Source of the DNA: Boesenbergia rotunda
Lineage: Eukaryota; Streptophyta; Magnoliopsida; Zingiberales; Zingiberaceae
DNA: 64,000 nucleotides
Assembly (NCBI GenBank): GCA_024364735.1
Contig: JAGFNQ010002615.1
Span: 92,950-156,949, forward strand
Direction of reading: 5' to 3'
Shown here: one piece after another, positions 33,556 through 44,932 of the stretch
Layout of the letters: each line of letters opens with the position of its first letter
Numbering within the stretch: position 1 is the stretch's first letter
Made by a program: the position numbers and the translations under genes
Notes under the pieces: model-generated
Database searches by the model: none
Told to the model about the DNA's origin: nothing
The model's input: the letters and a program-made list of their open reading frames with translations, nothing else

Positions 33556-35567
33556 TGTTGATGCAGTCTGGCCCTGATTGTTGTTTTGGTGTTGACATCG
33601 ATTTTAGTTTAGGTTGATTATGATTCTGATTATGATTAAGACCTGATCGGGGATTAGGCATGGGATGATTGAAATCCTAACCTGGAGGGTTAGGTGTTGG
33701 AAATCCCGGTGAGTGAAGCCGGGTCCTGGTGAGTGAAGCCGGGTCCTGGTGTTGGAAATCCCGGTGAGTGAAGTCGGGTCCTGGTGAGTGAAGCCAGGTG
33801 GTGAAAAGTCCTAATTCGGAAGGTTGGGTGAAAAGTCCTAGCTTGGAGGACTAGGTGAAAAGTCCTAACTTGGAGGGTTAAGTGAAAAGTCCCAACTGGA
33901 GGGTTAGGTGAAAAATCCTAGCTTGGAGGGCTAGGTGTGGAAAAGGTCTAACTCGGAAGGGTTGGGTGAAAAGTCCTAGCTTGGAGGGCTAGGTGAAAAG
34001 TCCTAACTTGGAGGGTTAGGTGAAAAGTCCCAACTTGGAGGGTTAGATGGAAAAATCCTAGCTTGGAAGGCTAGGTCTGCGTCCCTGGATCGGTCTGGTG
34101 ACCGATCAGGGAGGTTGGCACGCTGCTCCTTAGTGGATCGGTCTGGTGACCGATCCAGCGATGTCTGATCGGTCTGGTGACCGATAAGGGAGCAGGTTGT
34201 TGCCTTGTTGCTTGGCTCCTGATCGATCCGGTGACCGATCAGGGAGCAGGCAGCTTCCTCACTGCCTTGCTCCTGATCGGTCTGGTGACCGATCAGGGAG
34301 TGAACAGTGAGTTGAGTTCCCCCGCGGATCAGCTCCTGAACGGTCTGATGACCGATCAAAGACTTAGGATCTGATTTCCGGGATTACTGTTCATCAGACC
34401 TGATCTGTCTGAGTGACCGATCAGGCTTCACTCTGATCGGTCCGGTGACCGATCAAGCTTGTGTTGCCGCGAGAGCTGGGAGTCCCAGCAAAGCGGTGGA
34501 TCGGTCTGGTGACCGACCCACGAGCCCTGGATCGGTCCGGTGACCGATCACTTTAATTCAAATTACATTGTCAGACGCTCTGATCGCGTCTGAGCATATC
34601 TGATACACTGTGTCTGATGTCTGATCCTTGATTTCTTACTTGATATGCTGCTCTAACCCACTGATTAAGCTGCAGGTGACAGGGAAGGATTCAAACACTC
34701 AAGGAGAGTCAATGGTGGTCTTTCCTTGGAGCAGGTTTGTCTGTTTTCCATCCCAGGTTGCAACGGGCGCTGGCGCTGGCTAGAGCTGCTGTCTGGGGCT
34801 GGTCTGAGGGAAGCTCAGGAGTTCCAGAAGGGCTCAGTGGTGGCTGGTGGTTGCAGGAGAGCAGCTGGAGGCTGTTGTGGGATGGTGACCTGGAGCTGTG
34901 TGGAGAAGACTTAAGCGCCGGTTGCGAGAAGTCTTCAACAACTCTGCTAATCAGTATTGCTGTGAAGTTTTTGGGCTTGCTACGTGCTTGTGTTCTTGCT
35001 GTTCCATCATTCCTGAGCAAGCCGTTGAGATCTGAGAAGCAACCACCCCTTGCTTGAGCACTTGGAGGAAGGAACAAGAGGCTTGAAGTCCAACAGCGAG
35101 AAGACACGGAGAAAGGGATTCTTGCGTGAGATCGTCGCTGGGTGGAGCTTGGAGAAGCCTGCTGTGTTCTTGTCTTTGCTAAGTGCTAAGTAAGATCTTC
35201 CTTGTGTTTCATTGTGCTTAAAACTATATCCTTGATTGAAACGCTGTGGAGAGGTTTCTCCACCGAGAAGGAGGTTGCTTTCTATCCGGTGTTAACCGGG
35301 GCTTGATCTGCCGACGATCAAGGGATGGTCCACCTTAAGGGCACGCCAAGGAGTAGGGGTAAGTTATCCCCGAACCTTGTAAACCCTCCTTGTTAGCGAT
35401 CTTGCTAGTGGTGTTAGTTTGTTTTGTTTTCTATTTTTTCTGCATACTCTGTTTTCATACTTCCGCTGTGCTACTAACAAAGTGAAGTGCAGAAATTCAA
35501 TAAGTGTTTAAAGTCCAAGTGATTGGCTATATTCACCCCCCCCTCTCTAGTCATCCGGGTTCCAACA
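33556..35567 (+). mobile_element. 3' LTR of A1 (2012 bp, complete)
   Basis: TG/CA ends (TGTTGATGCA to TTCCAACA). It carries a CCTAAC/GTTAGG hairpin array at 33676-34075 and a GATCGGTC hairpin array at 34086-34550. Its 3' 234 bp match the 5' LTR tail at 21633-21866. The flanking bases GATCA (35568-35572) would be its target duplication, but the partner lies outside the window. Confidence 0.9.
33676..34550 (+). repeat. Two successive hairpin arrays in the A1 3' LTR
   Basis: The first array has about ten CCTAGC- or CCTAAC-type hairpins with ttggagg-like loops, again with both arms changed together. Tandem GTGAGTGAAGCCGGGTCCTG units are interspersed. The second array has about ten GATCGGTC-tggt-GACCGATC hairpins. 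The order matches LTR A2. Confidence 0.85.
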
Positions 35568-36768
35568 GATCAGACACGTGGAATCCTCCCCAGTTGTAAG
35601 CGGCAGCAACAAGAAGTTCTCAATCGCGTAGGGATACGAAACAGACAGTAGTAAAAAGGAAGATGGCGTGGTTTCATCAACCGACCGGGATCCCTAGGCC
35701 TCGACAAGCCCGCAAAAAAGTCCTCAGACGAGACCTAGATCCCCCCGGCGCGCCAGGCTTTCGTAAAATGAAGATGGTCCAGTCAGTCGGACTCGCCGCC
35801 TCCTTCGACTAGACTCAGGGAGGACGCTTATGATCCCGGCCTTGCCTGCGGGTAGGGGTATAGGCCGGGCCCGCAAGCCAGCCTGGCGCCACGAGGGCTT
35901 GGTAGACGGATCAACCGCCCTATCAGCAAATAGGGCCCCGCGTCCGGAGAACCTTCCACATGGAAGGAGGGGAAGACGGGTCCATCAGATCCTCCAAAAG
36001 GGCGGCTGGGCCACCTCCCAGCCAGCCGACTTCGTAAAAGGCTTAGTCACTCACACCGGTTCACCCCGACCCAGAGCAGAGTTTAACACCCTCGGCAAGG
36101 TCAGGTCTCGTGATAACCCCCGACCCAGGGCGTACCCTGCGCTCGCTTTTCTCTTTACCCGACTCGGTCCCCAGCACGCGGACCTGCCAGTCGGCGCTCG
36201 GGGTGCGAGCTGCCCTGCCCACGCACCCCCTCACACCCTTACTTCCGGGGTACGGCCCTGTCAGTGGGGTTCCTCACACCTCACCTACCTCCGACATCTC
36301 CACGCGGCCATCTCGCGCTTCCAGTACTCTCGAACTGCGCTTCCAGTACCCTCGTACTGCGCACCCGGTACTTATGTACTGCCAGAGCACCCCGCGCCAT
36401 GCTGCGCCTCTTCTCTGTGCTCCATGCGGGCTGACAGTCATCACACCCCGGTCCCACCTGTGCGGACAAGGGTTGTCAGCTCCCCCGTTATAAAAGCTCG
36501 GCACTCCCCCTACCGCAGGTACACGCGCGCGAGTTCTCGCATCCCTCGCCTCATTTCCATTCAGTTTCCGCTCATCTGTCCTCGGAGACTAACTTGACCG
36601 TCGGAGTGTCTGACCGGGGATTCCCCCGGCGGGTCCACTAACAGTCTCTGTTTTACAGGGGCGAGGCGCTGCCGACGATCGGCCACCCCATCAACACTTG
36701 GCTCCCAGGAGGTCCGTCTGGCCCATGGGACTGCCACCCCACTTCGCGACAGGATCATTATATAAGGA
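35568..36768 (+). mobile_element. GC-rich fragment, probable Ty3/Gypsy LTR end and leader
   Basis: This 1.2-kb GC-rich block differs sharply in composition from the AT-rich DNA after 36768. It has a TATA-like box (TTATAAAAG, about 36488), then a C-rich leader. At 36655-36720 it reads TTTTACAGGGGCGAGGCGC, GGCCACCCCATCAACACTTGG and a CCCATGGGACTG stretch. That layout resembles an LTR end and primer site of Tat-type Gypsy elements. The ORFs across it (35830-36597 and overlapping frames) have no recognisable domain and are likely chance open frames in GC-rich DNA. Both ends look truncated. Confidence 0.45.
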
Positions 36769-37459
36769 TGATAATCAAATTTGAGGAACGACTCAAAGAC
36801 TCTGTCAATGTCTTGTCTTTGAATTGATTGTTATATTGTGAAATCTTGGATTGATTATTATGAGTAGAATTTATTATTTATGAAGTTCAATTTATATATA
36901 GCCCGAGTGTTTGATAGACTGTTTTTGAATTTATAATTGATTCTTAATGGTTAAAGGGTCAAATCAACAAGTTTAAAATGAGCTATAAGATAACCGCTCT
37001 GGCCGATCAAATAACCTCTTTGATCAACCAAACCAAGTAAACATATTTGGTCGATCAAAGTCCTCCCAACAAAACATCACTCCCATTCGGAAGAGAGAGA
37101 AACATGATTGTCTATTTTAATACCATCGATTAAGGCTAGAGTAAGTGTGGTTTTGAAAAGTCATAATTTTTAACTCGGATTAAATTATAAGACACACAAT
37201 ATATCAACTTAAAGATTGTTTAGAGATCTACAATATTTGATTAAAGGTTGAAACCCACTCGTTTAAAGTTCTTTCAGAGGCTCCAAGTAATTAGTCATTT
37301 TTATTAATGTTATTTTCATCTTTTTGAATTTGAATCAGTATTCACGATTAAACCTAAAAATGACTTCTCTCTGTATTAAAATTGGATAGCTTGTAGGAGT
37401 AATTTATATTGAAAATATGAGATTACACTAAGCTAAAGATCTGGATATGACATTTAGTG
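36769..37459. other. Intergenic DNA downstream of MAX1
   Basis: AT-rich, with no ORF or repeat family recognised. It must contain the MAX1 3' UTR next to 37460. A 20-bp phrase CTGGATATGACATTTAG occurs twice across the MAX1 stop codon (37441 and 37464). Confidence 0.5.
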
Positions 37460-40041
37460 TCACCTGGATATGACATTTAGCTTCACGCCATGCTTGAAAT
37501 TGAGAACAATCCCGTATTGAAACTCCAAGGGGGATTCCATCAGAGCGGAGTGTCTAAACACATAACGGCGATAAAGATGTATGACACTCAATTTGATCTC
37601 TTGAAGTGAAAACTTCTGCCCAATGCACGCCCTCGGTCCAATTCCGAACGGAATGTGTGCGTATGGATGCCTTTGCTTTTGTTCTTCGCCGTCGGGGTCG
37701 AATCTCTCCGGCCTAAACAAGTGGGGCTCGGGGAAGCACTTCGGGTCTTTGGCCAGCACCCCAGGTGCCAACCAAACCCATGCACCCTGAGTTCCGAAAG
37801 TCACAAAGTAACCCAATTGTTACATGAGCAAATTAAATGAACTGATTCATACCTTTGGGAGGAGGTAGCCTCCAATTTCGATATCCTGAGACGTTTCTCT
37901 TGCTATAAGTGGTGACACTGTGTAAAATCTCATGGCCTCTTTTATCACCTGTAATCAAAAGATGGAGAATCTACTGATCACCAATTATGACAACATCAGT
38001 AATCCAATGAAGCTAGATCCATAACAGGAAAACCTGATCAAGGTAGGGAAACTTGTGCTGAAGATCGCCAGAACTTGGAAGCAGAGTTGGAGGCCCGAAT
38101 CCATCGATTTCCTGAAGTAGCTTTTGCTCCACTGCCGGATGCTCGGCGACCAGGTAAACAATGGAAGACAAGGTGAAGGAAGTGGTGGCTGAGCCGGCAA
38201 GGAGGTGCTCGTACGTGAGCGCACTGATGTAATCAGACGTGAAGAGGCTCCTGGATGCTCCTCCATCTCTATCCCTGGCATTCAATATGGCTGACAAGAA
38301 GTCCTTGGAGCCCCTGTCCTTCTCAGAGGCCCGTTTGGCCACTATCTCCCCAACTCTCTTGCTCAACTTCACGTTGGTGTGCTCCATCTTCCGGTCCGCC
38401 GTCCCTGGAATCCTCTTCAGGAGTTGCCTCCATGGCTCTTGGAGTACTGGCAAAATGAGTCCCAGTATGATGGAGAAGGAGCCTGAGAGATCCATCTTGA
38501 GGGAGGTGGTGGAGTAAATGTGCTCTCTGATGAACTCAGAGACTTGAGCATCTTTGCTGCTCCGGCCAGCCGGCGCTGTGAGGCCAAAGTCGACACCAAA
38601 GGCAGCTTCCCCGATCACATCAGTGGCGAGTTTGAGGGACAGACTGGAAAAGTCGACACCTTCTTGCTCATTATCTGAAGAGAGCTGTTGTGCTGCACAG
38701 GCAATGTAGGATTCCATGGTGGGGATCAAGCTGGCTAAGTGACTGGGTTGGTATAGGGAGATTATGGTGTTTCTCATAGCAGACCACCTTGAATCCCTGC
38801 ATAAATGATTTAGGATTAAAAAAAAATCAAAAGCGACCCAAATTATGGAAGAAACCTCGTTTTCAATAATAATAATAATCAGAATAATAATTAAAAGAGT
38901 GACCATTAAAAAATTTATTCCTAGAATACCCCTTATCTTATCTAATGGTACTATAATAGCCATCGGTAACTATTACAAGGTATAAAAATTACTCTTTAAT
39001 TGTTATCGTATGTAAAATCTATCCAGTAATTATTATAATGTTGTTGTTTATTTCCAATGTTATTGGAGCATTTAGTCCTATCTATTATAATGTGTATAAG
39101 TTACTCTCTAATTATTATAGAAACTACTAAGTACTTGTTAAAACTATTTTAAAATGATTTTGATGAAATTTAAATAATTTTGATTAAATTGGTAAAGAGT
39201 ATTTTGATATAATAATATTTGGAGTTTAGGATTTAAAATTCAATGTTAAAGTTTAAGATTTAACTACAATTATATAGCGGTAGCTGTTACTATACGTTGA
39301 AAATACTTGATAATTGTTACAACATATATAAACTACTTAATAACTGAAAAAATCAATTATTCATTTTAATTAAAAATACTATAAAAATCACTATTATATC
39401 AAAATTCTCTTCATCAACTTAATCAAAATTATTTAATTTTCATTTTTAAAATAGATATAGTTAAATTTCAATCCTAAAATCACTTAAATAAGCGGTATTA
39501 TGAGAATAAAATTTCTCATGAGAATAATTTGACGAATAATTTCCTTAGCAGCATTTGTTTGAGAATTTCTTTGGCAGGTTCGCGATATGGTTTTACTTGG
39601 TAAAAAAGAGACCCTTTTGGTGCAGAGGTGAGCCTGAGATTGGAGAGGGCAAGCTTCTGTTGGAGATGCTTTTGAACTTTTTAATTCCAACCTCTTTGCA
39701 AAGTTCTGGATCAGCGACGACTATTATAGGTTGTCTTCCCATATGAAACCTGAGAGGAATTGAACTTACTTGTTCATGGTACGTAAAATCAAGGAAGAAG
39801 AACAATCCACAAACCTGAAGATTGGGCCATAGGTCTTTGCGAGAACACTAAACACATCTGGTCCATGCTTGGCAAGTAAGGGGAGGTGGCCGACGAGAGG
39901 GATCGCCGGCGGCCCCGGCACTTTCCTCACTCCCCAATACGGTGCGTAGAGGTACACGAAGAAGCCGATCAGTAAGGCCACCACAGTGAAGAGGGAACCT
40001 TTTCCTGCCTCCGGCCATCCAAGTCCGAGGCTAATGTCCAT
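37460..40041 (-). CDS. MAX1: Cytochrome P450 CYP711A (MAX1-like), strigolactone biosynthesis
   Basis: Five exons on the minus strand with GT-AG introns: 40041-39815, 39749-39597, 38796-38034, 37948-37853 and 37786-37460. They encode 521 residues, close to the usual MAX1 length. An N-terminal membrane anchor (about residues 15-36) precedes the proline-rich VPGPPAIPLVGHLPLL. The phrase SRWSAMRNTIISLYQPSHLA is characteristic of the CYP711 family. The I-helix has LLAGSATTSFTLSS, ExxR is EAMR (385-388), PERF is at 439-442, and the heme loop FGIGPRACIG has Cys467. Family knowledge: MAX1 enzymes sit on the ER and oxidise carlactone to carlactonoic acid, and in some plants further. All key residues are present and no break was seen, so it is probably functional. 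It lies head to tail with the casein kinase gene. Which CYP711A reaction it performs cannot be read from sequence. Confidence 0.93.
38797..39596 (-). other. Intron 2 of MAX1 (800 nt, AT-rich)
   Basis: The longest MAX1 intron, very AT-rich and full of short TAATTATTATA-like words between 38960 and 39480. It may hold an old MITE, but I found no clear terminal repeats or target duplication. Confidence 0.6.
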
Positions 40042-40729
40042 GTCCTCTCTACTCTCCTTGCTCTCGCAGAGCACAGCAATGCCTGTCAGTAGTATAGTAC
40101 AGCAAAGAACTTGACGATGGATACTTATATGCTGCACACTTGTTATTAGTGGAGCAATCCTCACGTCAGAAGCCAACATGCAATTTCCTAACATCGATGA
40201 TGGTGTTTCATGAATTTGTTGAAAGGTCCAACTAATGGCACGATATTAGGAGATAGCAGACAAGGACGAGATGTGCAACATGAGTTGACTGGGGATGGAA
40301 TTTCCACCCACTTTCCTTTGCCACCAAGATCCTTTCAGGACCGTTCTTTGTTAAGTGGGTTATGCTCTGTGTCGCCTAGTGGAATAGCAGCAGCCTGAGA
40401 TAACCAACAAATCTTTTCATTCAATTCATTTTGATCATCCACAATGCCTAAGCAGCAATTTCTCGATCTATTATGCAATTAAAATAAGTAGATTGATAGT
40501 GATCTGCTCAATCACAAATATATATACAGCCACACACAATAGCAAGCACCACACCACTTCCCTGGCTTCGACATAAAGCTAGGATTTATTGCAAGTCCGT
40601 GGATCCTTTAATTGAATAAGAAACAGGGAGTTCCTCTGAATCTATAGCAATACATTGCTTAGAATTATGGTAGTTTAGGTTTTCTATTTACAATGGATGA
40701 GGAGGTGAATAGCAACTCAAAGGAGAATG
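40042..40729 (-). promoter_or_regulatory. 688-bp spacer: kinase 3' end and MAX1 promoter
   Basis: This spacer lies between the casein kinase stop (40730) and the MAX1 start (40041), both on the minus strand. It must hold the kinase 3' UTR and the MAX1 promoter. A TATA-like box TATAAG lies at 40129-40124, about 85 bases upstream of the MAX1 ATG. A second AT run, TATATATATTTG, is near 40528. There is no other gene. Confidence 0.55.
40124..40129 (-). promoter_or_regulatory. Candidate TATA box of MAX1
   Basis: Minus-strand TATAAG would put a start of transcription near 40095 and give a 5' UTR of about 50 bases. Position and context fit, but AT-rich DNA makes chance matches common. Confidence 0.4.
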
Positions 40730-43700
40730 CTAATACGACGGCCTTCCATCATTGTCAAGGTTAAGGCCGTGAAAGTCTCTGACGGTAGATTCGTAGTCCA
40801 TAGCTCGATGCCTGCCGGCTGATGAATATTTGGGGTCTGTTAATATAGCTTGGGAGCCTCGCTGTGCTGAAACCTTAGTAAAGACTGCACTGCTTGCTTC
40901 TTTCGTGTGAGCGTATGATATATTCGAGCCGCTGCCCGGCATTACATCACGGTTGCTAGAAGCAATGGCTCGGCTTGAAGGCCCACCTGACCGCCTCACA
41001 AATGCTGAGCTGGATGGCTGCAAAGGTTGAGAAATTTCACCACGAGGGATAGAACAAATAGTTAAGATGTAAATTACATTGTGCTTTATTTCTTTTTTTT
41101 TCTGGTCATAAATACTGACAGAATCGTATCAACTAATTCTAAATCAAGAACCTCTAAGAGAATATGCAATTAAATTCATCATCATGAAATTATTGAGATG
41201 CACTACATAATAACGTAGATCATGATGATTGAGATCGCAACGTTATGATAAAAATTTAACAAGGATTACTCTAAAAGATGACAATCTTATTTACTCTAGC
41301 ACCCTTCTCTTTGAATACCAAAAGAATTGGTCATGATGCCGGATAAAGGTCATATCCAGAGCTTGAAGGCCTTATAGTTATATCTCCACAACCCCTAAAT
41401 CTTGGATAGGTGAGGACCAAGGAAATAATCCTTATGCCCAACCAAGGAAAATCCTGCTCTGAGTAGGAGGCTCACTCGGCCAAACACCAATCACTTTAAG
41501 TTGTGACAGGTTTCCAATCAGTCAAAATGACATCATTTTTATTAAAGGAAAGCCAAGCAAGGTTTTAAGTTTCGACCCGTGCCGATGTTTCGGTCCCAGA
41601 CCGGAACGATACGGTTTCGGTATCGTATCGTTTCGTGCCGGTATGGTTTCGGTATTTTTTATTTATATATAATAATTATTAGATAAATATATATTTATTG
41701 TGTATAATTTAAAAATAAGTTGTATGTTGATTTGATATAAGTTTTCAATTATTGAACAACTTGTCTTATAAAAAATTAAGAATAATTCACATTGTTAGCT
41801 CAAATAATAGTCATCATTGTCAAGAACAATTTTATCATTATAAACAAACAAATTAAATATATAAAACTATAAAAGACAACTTCATTAAAGTAATCTACTA
41901 CAACACATTTTTATCAAGTAAACTTGGAACAATAATTTTAATTATTTAAATAATATATATTTAAAATGATAAAAATATTAAAATATTAATTAAATATAAA
42001 ATAATAAATATAATAAATAATTATCAGATTATAAAATAATTTTTTGAAATTTTTTAGATTTTATTTAGGGTTTTTAAAAAATTTTTAGAATTTTTAAATA
42101 ATATTTAAAATAGAAAAATAAAATCAGAAAATTCCTTAAATAAATCTATTTAATTTTTTGAATTAAAAAAGGAAATGCTGAATTTAAATAAATACTTTTA
42201 TTTATTTATTTTTTTTTTTATTTACGGGAGGAAATTCCCGATTTCCGCCGCCGAGCCAAAATGGCTTCGCCGTCGAGATCCGCCGGAGAACCGCCGGAGC
42301 CGCCCGGCGCACGACTCCAGCAGCCTCCGGCGAAGATTCCGGCGACGCCGGAGGCTTCCGACGACGTCGCCGGAGATCCGCCGTGTCTCCGACCCGCGGA
42401 ACTATCCGCCGAAGATGGAGGAGCCGGGCGTCCAGCTCCACCACCGTCCGGCGACGCCAGAGGCTTCCGGCGACACCTCCGGCGACGCCGGCGAGTCCCG
42501 CAATGCCTCCGACGAAGCTGCGGAGATCGTTTGATCATACCTGTCGCTGCCGCGCCGCCCTTCGCTGCTGTGCGTCCACGCTTCGACTTCGCTTCGCTGC
42601 GTCTTCGTTGCTGCTCACCACCGGAGCTCTTCCGTCCTCTTATAGCCGGAAAAAAACTGCGAGACAAGCTGGTGCACCGACGCACGCGCGACAGAAGGAA
42701 TCGCGTGCCGTGCGCGTTCGCTGTGCCGCGAATCTCGCTGTCGCGCGAGACAGGCTGTCGCCGCTGTCGCCACTCGCCGCTGTCGCCACTCGCCACTCGC
42801 CGCTGTCGCGCGTGCTCACGTCGAGACGCTGGCCTTCCTCGTGCCGGTTTCGGCGAACGGGCGGAACGATACTGTTTCATCCGAAACGGTTCGAAACCTA
42901 AATCACTGATGCCAAGGCCTTAATCTCACAAACTGTCAACTAAATTTATAAATTACTCACAGAAATGTTAGAAATATTTCCAACCTTAGTTTGCTCCTTG
43001 AAGTTAAAAAAAAAAAATTATAACTTTAAATAATCCTTATAGTTTTTTTGGCGTGAAATCTCAAGCATAGATACAATGATTTAACTGAAGTTTAACATAT
43101 ATCTAAAATTGGTCTAAAAGATGATATATCAGCTCTGCATCACAGTAGGTATGCACAATGAATGTTTTTAAATCAACAAATGGTATTTGTTACCTTAAGT
43201 TCACACAATATGCTGGGCACTCCTAGTGGATTAGTACTTCTACACCATAAAGAAAATATAGTCTAGTAGAAAATAAATCGTAGTCAAGAACAGCAAAAAA
43301 GCACAATTTTGAGCAATATAAGAACATCTCACAGTAGTTTCTCTTGGGACAGCTGGATCATTTATTGCTGGACTCTTCTCATTGGATATGTTACCAGCAT
43401 TTGCAATTGGTGCAGAGTATTGCAAACGCGACTGATCCCCTGCCCAACCATTTGTTCTTGCTCCTTCAACACCTGCAGTGCAATTATAGTTGCATAAAGA
43501 ACTATATTCTCTCAGAAAACCCAAATAAGAAAATTGGTTAAAGCTAGAGAAAAATGTTTTTACATGCTAAAAAATTACAACATTTCACAAAATACTACAG
43601 AGATACATCAGGCTAGAAATCCCACAAATATTGATTGGAGTCATATAAGAATATAATGCAAAACAGAGGTGAATCATGCGTCATACCAATTTCTTATGAC

Positions 43701-44872
43701 ACTTGAGGCATCACCAGGGTAAATTATCACAAAAAGAAAGAGACGAACTTACACAGATAATAAAAAACCCACAAAGAAGAATTTATTATGAAAAAGTTAA
43801 TTAACATACCGGAATTAAGGTCCTTCTTAAAAAGATTACAACCCGAATAAAACTAGAAAAAAGTTAAAAATATTCAAGGAGAAAAAAAAAACAATTGTAC
43901 ACCTAAATGAACTCAATAAACTGAGAAACAATCCAAATTACATAATTAGCATTCTACCAACACTTACCTATAATTCAAAATAAAACAATTATCAATTTGG
44001 AGACCAACTTTCCTTAGATTTTCCTAAAGATGGGAGCCTACCAAGATAAATTCTTACAAATCTACAACCTATTCCAAAAATCCAACTCCTAATTTGCATT
44101 AGAATGATAAAAGATTCACTTTTAGTTTTACACCATGATATTAAAAAATTTCAATTAAAATAGGTTAAGAAAAAACAAGTGCACTAGACATTACCAGACT
44201 TCCTATCAACATTAGTAGTGGCAGGGGCCAAACCAGAGCTAGGTCCATCTGCAAGAGCCTAAAAATGAAGAGATGATCTTCTTAACTAACCAACCAAACA
44301 ACAAAGACAAAGGATAGGAGCAATTATAATTTTACAACTTACCACAGCTCGTGGGGGAACACCTGCAATTTGTGCCTGCTGGTATTTCAAAATGGTCCAA
44401 TCAAACACATAGTCAAATTGAAAACCTGTAAGGAAGAAAGGCATAAAGAACCTGCTCTGATACCCATTGGTTTATGAAGATGAGAAAGCGCACCTTCACG
44501 GATAAAGAGTTCACGAAGTATTCTCTTAAGATATGCATAATCAGGTTTATCATCAAAACGTAGCGAACGACAATAGTGGAAGTATGATGCAAATTCTGAT
44601 GGATAACCGCGACATAAGGCCTGTAAATGCAATCTTTAGCAGTTCTGTTTTGATGAAATGCAGAAATTTTGGAAATTTGATATTCCTATCTGTTATATGC
44701 AGGTTACCTCGATAAATGTGCAATGTATTGCTGTGAAAAGATGAAATGCTGCTCTTGTCGTCAAGTGACAACTATTACACAATTTATATATAAGGACTCA
44801 AAAGTAATAACCTATAACTAGAATATCCTATGTCACTACACTCACAACACGTAAACTCTATACCCATTAAAA

Positions 44873-44932
<60 letters not shown>

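Larger units (their letters stand above)
21633..35567 (+). mobile_element. SIRE-like Copia retrotransposon A1 with an extra spliced ORF, host of the nested stack
   Basis: Order: tail of the 5' LTR, Met-tRNA primer site, gag, pol (PR-INT-RT-RNaseH), 3' spacer with a hairpin array, an extra sense ORF interrupted by a solo LTR, polypurine tract, complete 3' LTR. The 5' tail (21633-21866) and the 3' LTR end (35334-35567) are nearly identical, so they belong to one element, unlike the diverged A2. Without the solo LTR the internal part would be about 8.3 kb, which is long for Copia and matches SIRE-type elements that carry extra coding sequence after pol. The element is coding-dead, with several in-frame stops. 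Confidence 0.85.

Noticed and set aside
35830..36597. 255-codon ORF in the GC-rich block after A1
   Set aside because: Several frames are open at once, composition is Pro/Arg/Ala-rich, and there is no domain. It is best explained by GC-rich LTR-like DNA with few stop codons.
42218..42923. Three long overlapping ORFs (172-220 codons) in the intron 13 element
   Set aside because: They overlap on both strands, contain only Arg/Pro/Ala-rich sequence, and come from a GC-rich stretch with repeated CCGGCGAC words.
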